A stretch of 39,720 bases of DNA, taken from the NCBI GenBank assembly GCA_030066715.1, contig JASJBC010000019.1, positions 1-39,720 of the forward strand, written 5' to 3'. Below the pieces are notes generated by a model that did not search any database, was not told the origin of the DNA, and worked only from the letters and a program-made list of their open reading frames with translations. Positions 34,904 to 39,720 of the stretch are shown here, piece after piece (position 1 is the stretch's first letter; each line of letters begins with the position of its first letter). Position numbers and translations under genes: made by a program. This DNA is from Acidimicrobiia bacterium (GTDB lineage: Bacteria > Actinomycetota > Acidimicrobiia > Spongiisociales > UBA5794).

Positions 34904-37111
34904 CTAGACGAGTGCGGGCACTCGTTCTTCCTCTGTCAGATCGACAACGACGGGCTCCTCGTCCGGAGTTCCCTCGATGTGGATCTCGGGAAGCCAGCTG
35001 AGCCAGCTCGGCAGATACCAGTTGCGGTCGCCGAGCAGCTTCATCGTGGCCGGCACCAACACCGACCGGATGATCGTGGCATCGAGGATGATCGCAACGG
35101 CCAAGCCGAAGCCCATCTGCTGGAGCATGATCAGGTCGCCCATGGCGAATCCTCCAAACACGGCGACCATGATCAGCGCCGCGCCGGTGATGATGGCTCC
35201 TGTGGAACCGAGACCGAAGGCAACCGACTCGTCATTGTCGCCCGTGATGTCGTAGCGCTCCTTGATCCGGCTGAGCAGGAAGATGTGGTAGTCCATCGAC
35301 AGGCCGAACAAGACCGTGAACAGGAACAGCGGGATCCAAACCTCGATCACGTCTGTCTGTTGGAAACCGAGCAGGTCCGCACCGAACCCGTTCTGGAACA
35401 CCGCCACGAGCAGGCCATAGGCAGCGCCTACGGACAGCAGGTTCATGATGATCGCCTTGATCGGGACGACGATCGAGCGGAACACGACCATCAGCAACAC
35501 GAAGCTCAAGCCGAGCACGAAGATGAAGATGATCGGCGTCCAGTCGTTGATGACCTCGTTGTAGTCCACCATCCACGCGGCATCACCGGTCACGTAGACG
35601 CCGGCGGCCGACGGGCCGAATGCGGCGGGTATGCCGTTGGTCCGCAGGTCGACTAGCGCCGCCCTGCCCTCGTCCGTCGACGGGTCGAGCTTGTTGACTG
35701 CCTGGACGACGACGATCTCGCCGTCCGGGCTCGGCATGACTGTGACGTCGCCGTAGGCGGGATTGGCTTCCAGGCCGTCGACCAGTGCGCCGATTTCGGC
35801 CTCGGTGGCCGGCACGTCGACAACGATGTCAGAGGTGATGACACCGGAGCCGAACTCCTCCGCCAGCACGGTGAACGCATGTCGTCCCTCACTGTCCTCC
35901 GGCAACGACTCGATGTAGTTCTGGCCTGTGTTGAGGCCGAGGTACGGTGACGCAGCCGCCAGCAGGAGACCTCCGGCCAGGAGCATGCTGAGGATGGGAC
36001 GGGCCGTGACCGCACCGGTGATGCGATGCCAGAAGCGGCCGCCACCTTCGTGATAGCTGGTTCCCGACAGCCCGGGAATCTTGCCCTTGTTGACGCGATC
36101 GCCCAGCAGCCCGAGCACCGCCGGCAGCAATGTCAGCGCTGCGGCCACCGAGGCCAGCACGACCAGGATCGCACCGATGCCGAGGCTGCGCATCACCGTG
36201 TCGGGCATGATCAGCAGCCCGAGCAATGCGATGACGACCGTCATGCCAGAGAAGAAAACGGCTCGGCTCGCCGAATCCCCGGAGCGAACCACCGACTCCA
36301 ACACTGAGTGCCCACCGGCCCGCTCCTCGCGGAACCGTTGCACGATGAACAACGTGTAGTCGATGCCGACCGCCAGACCGATCATCGTGATCATGTTGAC
36401 GATGAAGAACGTCATGTCGAACGCCTGGCCGACGACAACGGTCATGCCGACCGCAACCAGGATGGCCAGTAGAGCCAGGATGATCGGGATCCCGGCCGCG
36501 ACAGCCGCGCCGAACACGACCACCAGGATGAGGAGAGCCACCGGCAGGCCGATCAGCTCACCCCGCTGCATGGTCTCCTCGGCAAGGGTGAAGAACTCGG
36601 CGTTGATGGAGCCCTCCCCCGCGGTTGTGACCCGGAGTGTGTCTGTGTTGGCCGCGGAGATGACCTCGAGCATCGGCTGCACCAGGACATCCGGGTCCTC
36701 GGCTCCGTCCAGCGTCGTGATGAGAAGGGCTGCAGTTCGGTCCTCCGAAACCAACCCAGGGACTCCGTCCAGGTACGACACGACCGAGACCACGTTCTCG
36801 CTGGCGGCGATGCCGGACACCAATGCGGCAACTGCCGCGTCGAACTCGTCGCTGCCGGCTCCGGTCCCCGTGGTTTCGACTACGACGTACTCCTGCAGGG
36901 TGTCGTCGCTGGGGAAGTGATCGGCGATCAGGGCGTCGGCGGTCTCCGACTCGGTTTCTGTGAGCAGTTCGCCGTCCTGGGTGAGGACGCTGTCGAGGTT
37001 GCCGGCAAGGACGAATGCCGCTGCAACCAGCACCACCCACGCTGCGATCGTCCTCCAGGGATGCCTGGCCGAGACACCGGCGAGACGTCCCGTGAATCCT
37101 GTCTTCCTCAT
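34904..37111 (-). CDS. MMPL/RND-family transporter
   Basis: Two large TM blocks; IGLAVGIDYTLFIVQRFREER and FGLSMDYHIFLLSRIKERY motifs. Confidence 0.9.
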   Translation of the reverse strand: MRKTGFTGRLAGVSARHPWRTIAAWVVLVAAAFVLAGNLDSVLTQDGELLTETESETADALIADHFPSDDTLQEYVVVETTGTGAGSDEFDAAVAALVSGIAASENVVSVVSYLDGVPGLVSEDRTAALLITTLDGAEDPDVLVQPMLEVISAANTDTLRVTTAGEGSINAEFFTLAEETMQRGELIGLPVALLILVVVFGAAVAAGIPIILALLAILVAVGMTVVVGQAFDMTFFIVNMITMIGLAVGIDYTLFIVQRFREERAGGHSVLESVVRSGDSASRAVFFSGMTVVIALLGLLIMPDTVMRSLGIGAILVVLASVAAALTLLPAVLGLLGDRVNKGKIPGLSGTSYHEGGGRFWHRITGAVTARPILSMLLAGGLLLAAASPYLGLNTGQNYIESLPEDSEGRHAFTVLAEEFGSGVITSDIVVDVPATEAEIGALVDGLEANPAYGDVTVMPSPDGEIVVVQAVNKLDPSTDEGRAALVDLRTNGIPAAFGPSAAGVYVTGDAAWMVDYNEVINDWTPIIFIFVLGLSFVLLMVVFRSIVVPIKAIIMNLLSVGAAYGLLVAVFQNGFGADLLGFQQTDVIEVWIPLFLFTVLFGLSMDYHIFLLSRIKERYDITGDNDESVAFGLGSTGAIITGAALIMVAVFGGFAMGDLIMLQQMGFGLAVAIILDATIIRSVLVPATMKLLGDRNWYLPSWLSWLPEIHIEGTPDEEPVVVDLTEEERVPALV

Positions 37112-37375
37112 CTCTCTCTCCTGTTTCAAGCCCGGCAGCGCCGGTTCTCTTACCTCTCAGCACCGAGTGTGTGGGAAGGAGCGAGCGCGGACTATTGGGC
37201 ATCTCCCTATGGAGACCCTGAACGGACCCTGGGTCGTTCTCGGGGACATCCCCCACCGCAAGATCAGATTGGGACCTTGTCACCGGAAGATGTGACCTCA
37301 GTCCGGGTCGGCGAAATCGGGTTCACCGTATCGTCGGCAAATGCGACACTGTCGCGACAACAAGTGGGGGAAAGG

Positions 37376-38047
37376 ATGATCGATATGCGGAACACAAAGG
37401 TGATCGTCGCTCTGGTCGCGTTCGTGCTGCTCGTGGCTGCGTGCGGCGGCAAATCCGCCGAGGAGGAACTTCTCGAGCAGATACTCGAGAGCGGCGGTGA
37501 GGACATCGGCAGCGTAGGAATCGACACTGATAGCGATGGCAACGTGAGCATCAACGTCGAAGGCGACGACGGCGAGGATGTGAGCATCTCCGCTAGTGAC
37601 GATGGCGATGACGTCAACATCACCGTCGAAGGGGAAGACGGCGAGGAGGTGACAATCACCGGCGACGATGACGAGTTCACCATCACGGTCGAGGGCGACG
37701 ACGGCGGCTCGATGACCTTTGGTGGTGGTGAAGTCCCTGAGGACATGACGTTGCCCGTTCCCGACGGCGGCGAGGTGGTCACCTCGATGTCGATGGAAGA
37801 TGGGGCGATGGTCACCCTCACCTTTCCGATCGCAGCGTACGGGCAGCTCGTGGCGTTCTACGAGAGCGAGCTTCCCTCCGGGGACGATGTGTACAAGACG
37901 GAGTCGACCTACACGGACGATGACGGGACTCATCGCAGCACCACGTGGATGGGTGACACCTTCCTGGTGAGCATCGACGACTGCTTCGGCATGGAGTCCA
38001 CCTCACTCGACAGCGTTTGTGTGACGCTGAACGAGTTCGGTTCGTAG
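37376..38047 (+). CDS. Predicted acidic lipoprotein, paralogue of the next gene
   Basis: Lipobox LLVAACGG; repeated (V/I)xVEGDDGEEV units; SD-like ggggaaagg. Confidence 0.75.
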   Translation: MIDMRNTKVIVALVAFVLLVAACGGKSAEEELLEQILESGGEDIGSVGIDTDSDGNVSINVEGDDGEDVSISASDDGDDVNITVEGEDGEEVTITGDDDEFTITVEGDDGGSMTFGGGEVPEDMTLPVPDGGEVVTSMSMEDGAMVTLTFPIAAYGQLVAFYESELPSGDDVYKTESTYTDDDGTHRSTTWMGDTFLVSIDDCFGMESTSLDSVCVTLNEFGS

Positions 38048-38068
38048 CTGGGACGAGTGACTATGTGA

Positions 38069-38090
38069 GGGCCGGCTGCGACGCCGGCCC
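38069..38090 (+). terminator. Intrinsic terminator-like hairpin
   Basis: GGGCCGGC-TGCGAC-GCCGGCCC: 8-bp perfect stem after the stop at 38047; weak T-tract. Confidence 0.5.
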
Positions 38091-38199
38091 CAGCATTTCC
38101 AGACTCTGGTGATTCGTCACCCACTCCGCAGAGATTCCGCGTATCTTCAGGAGAGGAAGCCTGTCTCGTAGACAGACTCAGGGAAGGAAACAAGTCTCA

Positions 38200-38799
38200 A
38201 TGAGAAACCTCAGATACATCGCGCTCCTGTTCGTTCTGGTTCTGACCGCAGCGGCCTGCGGGGGTTCCGCAGAGGATGCGCTGCTCGAACAGATCCTGGA
38301 GAGCGGGAACGACGGCATCTCCGATATCGACATCGATTCCGACACCGGGGAGCTCAACATCAGCTTCGAGGGCGAGGACGGCGAGGAAGTCAACGTCGTC
38401 AGCCAGGGAGAAGACGGCGAGTTCAGCATGACCATCGAGGGCGAGGATGGGGAGACATTCACCTTTGGCGGTGGTGAGGTGCCCGCCGACATGGTCACCC
38501 CGATTGCCGATGGAGGCACAGTCGTGCAGAGCTACTCGAGCGACTCGGATCGATCAGTTTCGGTCGAGTACTCAGCAGCCATGTTTGAGCAGCTCGTCGA
38601 CCTCTATGAGGGTGTCTTCGCAGGCGTCGACGACGTCTCCCGCACCGAGTCCTCCTATACGACCGAGGACGGCACCATCCGCAATGTGGGTTGGTACGGT
38701 GGGAGCGGGGCCATCAACGTCACGGTCTCCGACTGCTACACGATTTCGTCAGGCCAGCTCGACAGCGTCTGTGTGACGATCTACGAGCTCGACTCCTAG
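38200..38799 (+). CDS. Predicted acidic lipoprotein, paralogue of the preceding gene
   Basis: Lipobox LTAAACGG; shares LLEQILESG, EGEDGEEV, FTFGGGEVPxDM and LDSVCVT with 37376-38047. Confidence 0.75.
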   Translation: MRNLRYIALLFVLVLTAAACGGSAEDALLEQILESGNDGISDIDIDSDTGELNISFEGEDGEEVNVVSQGEDGEFSMTIEGEDGETFTFGGGEVPADMVTPIADGGTVVQSYSSDSDRSVSVEYSAAMFEQLVDLYEGVFAGVDDVSRTESSYTTEDGTIRNVGWYGGSGAINVTVSDCYTISSGQLDSVCVTIYELDS

Positions 38800-39257
38800 C
38801 CGGTCTTCCCGCGATCGTCTCCGTAGAGGTACCGGGCCCCGTGGCCATAGGCCGCCGCCCGGTCACCTGCGTTATAAAGGCCGCAGCTCTGTAGTGAGAG
38901 ACATCCGCAGCCGATGCACGAGTCGGCTTCATCACGGAGCCGCTCCAGCGCGGCAATCCGCTCGTCGATCAGAGCACGCCAGCTGCTCGCCAGCACCTCC
39001 CAATCCCGCCTCGTCGGTGTCCGCCGATCGGGCAGGGAGTTGAGGGCGCCCCGGATCTCATCGAGCGAGAGCCCAAAACTCTGCGCCGCCCGGATCACCG
39101 CGATGCGTCGCAGCTCGGCGCGACGAAACCGCCGCTGGTTGCCGCTGGTGCGCTCCGCCTGGATCAGGCCTTGCTCCTCGTAGAAGCGCAGGGCCGAGGG
39201 GGCCAATCCGGCACGCGCCGCCGCTTCGCCGATCGTCAACAGGTCCGTGGGTTCCAT
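38796..39257 (-). CDS. soxR: SoxR-like MerR-family redox-sensing regulator
   Basis: LTIGEAAARAGLAPSALRFYEEQGLI; C-terminal CIGCGCLSLQSC [2Fe-2S] ligand pattern. Confidence 0.88.
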   Translation of the reverse strand: MEPTDLLTIGEAAARAGLAPSALRFYEEQGLIQAERTSGNQRRFRRAELRRIAVIRAAQSFGLSLDEIRGALNSLPDRRTPTRRDWEVLASSWRALIDERIAALERLRDEADSCIGCGCLSLQSCGLYNAGDRAAAYGHGARYLYGDDRGKTG

Positions 39258-39274
39258 CGCTTCGAGATTACCAC

Positions 39275-39305
39275 TTGACTTCAACTTGACTTGAGGTTGT
39301 ACGTT
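39275..39305 (+). promoter_or_regulatory. SoxR/MerR-type promoter: -35 TTGACT, 19-bp spacer carrying the operator, -10 TACGTT
   Basis: TTGACT 39275-39280; CTTCAAC-TTGA-CTTGAGG imperfect dyad 39279-39296; TACGTT 39300-39305; ATG 39312. Confidence 0.65.
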
Positions 39306-39311
39306 GCCGGT

Positions 39312-39720
39312 ATGACTGCAACAGACACCACCACGCGGACCTACGGCTACACCGATCTGAACCGGCTCATGTCGCTGATGACGGGAGACGAGAAGCACTC
39401 AACGGCCGCAACCTCGACGTTGGATGTCATCTGGACGCTGTACGACCGGGTGCTGAACGTCAGCCCTGATCGGCGCGACGATCCCAGCCGGGATCGCTTT
39501 CTCCTCTCCAAGGGCCACGGGCCGATGGCCTATTACGCCGTCTTGGCCGCCAAGGGGTTCCTCGACCCGGACGTGCTTCCTACCTTCGCGGCATACGACT
39601 CTCCCCTCGGGCACCATCCCGATGCGACGCTGCTTCCGGGCGTTGAGATCGGCTCCGGCTCCCTAGGCCACGGTCTCCCCATCGCCGTCGGCCTCGCCCT
39701 CGGCTTGCGGGCGCAGTCAA
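39312..39720 (+). CDS. Transketolase, N-terminal part (runs off the window)
   Basis: STLDVIWTLYDRVLNVSP...RDRFLLSKGHGPMAYYAVLAAKGF...GSGSLGHGLPIAVGLALGLR. Confidence 0.88.
   Translation, partial: MTATDTTTRTYGYTDLNRLMSLMTGDEKHSTAATSTLDVIWTLYDRVLNVSPDRRDDPSRDRFLLSKGHGPMAYYAVLAAKGFLDPDVLPTFAAYDSPLGHHPDATLLPGVEIGSGSLGHGLPIAVGLALGLRAQS

Overview
Chromosomal window from a high-GC bacterium, probably an actinobacterium-like lineage (BTAD/AfsR regulator, F420-type oxidoreductases, an actinobacterial-style LexA box, many leaderless-type promoters). About 40 protein genes are supported. I found no tRNA, rRNA, CRISPR array or transposon. Main content: an AfsR/SARP regulator divergent from two DrrAB-like ABC exporter pairs; an Fe-S protein and lipoyl-less E2 acyltransferase operon; a lipoprotein nucleoside hydrolase; an F420-type PPOX protein and nitrilase; an Asp-rich secreted protein; dinB with a perfect LexA palindrome; vapBC; an HxlR locus; a Rieske-glutamate synthase fusion; a GH1 beta-glucosidase with the stub of a second glycosidase; an SLH/PKD protein; an MMPL transporter; tandem acidic lipoproteins; and a SoxR-like regulator divergent from transketolase. 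The most notable find is at 26182-26754. An AhpD/carboxymuconolactone-decarboxylase-like gene is split by an in-frame TGA exactly where the second Cys of the CxxC motif belongs (CHY-TGA-IRAH). A hairpin with an 8-bp stem and GGUC loop lies 25 nt downstream. I read this as a probable CxxU selenoprotein with a bacterial SECIS that ORF callers would split in two. A second window-wide observation is a recurring TANNNT - 6/7 nt - start codon arrangement in at least 13 genes, which indicates leaderless transcription and corrects several start sites. All calls come from reading the sequence and the supplied ORF translations; no database search was run.
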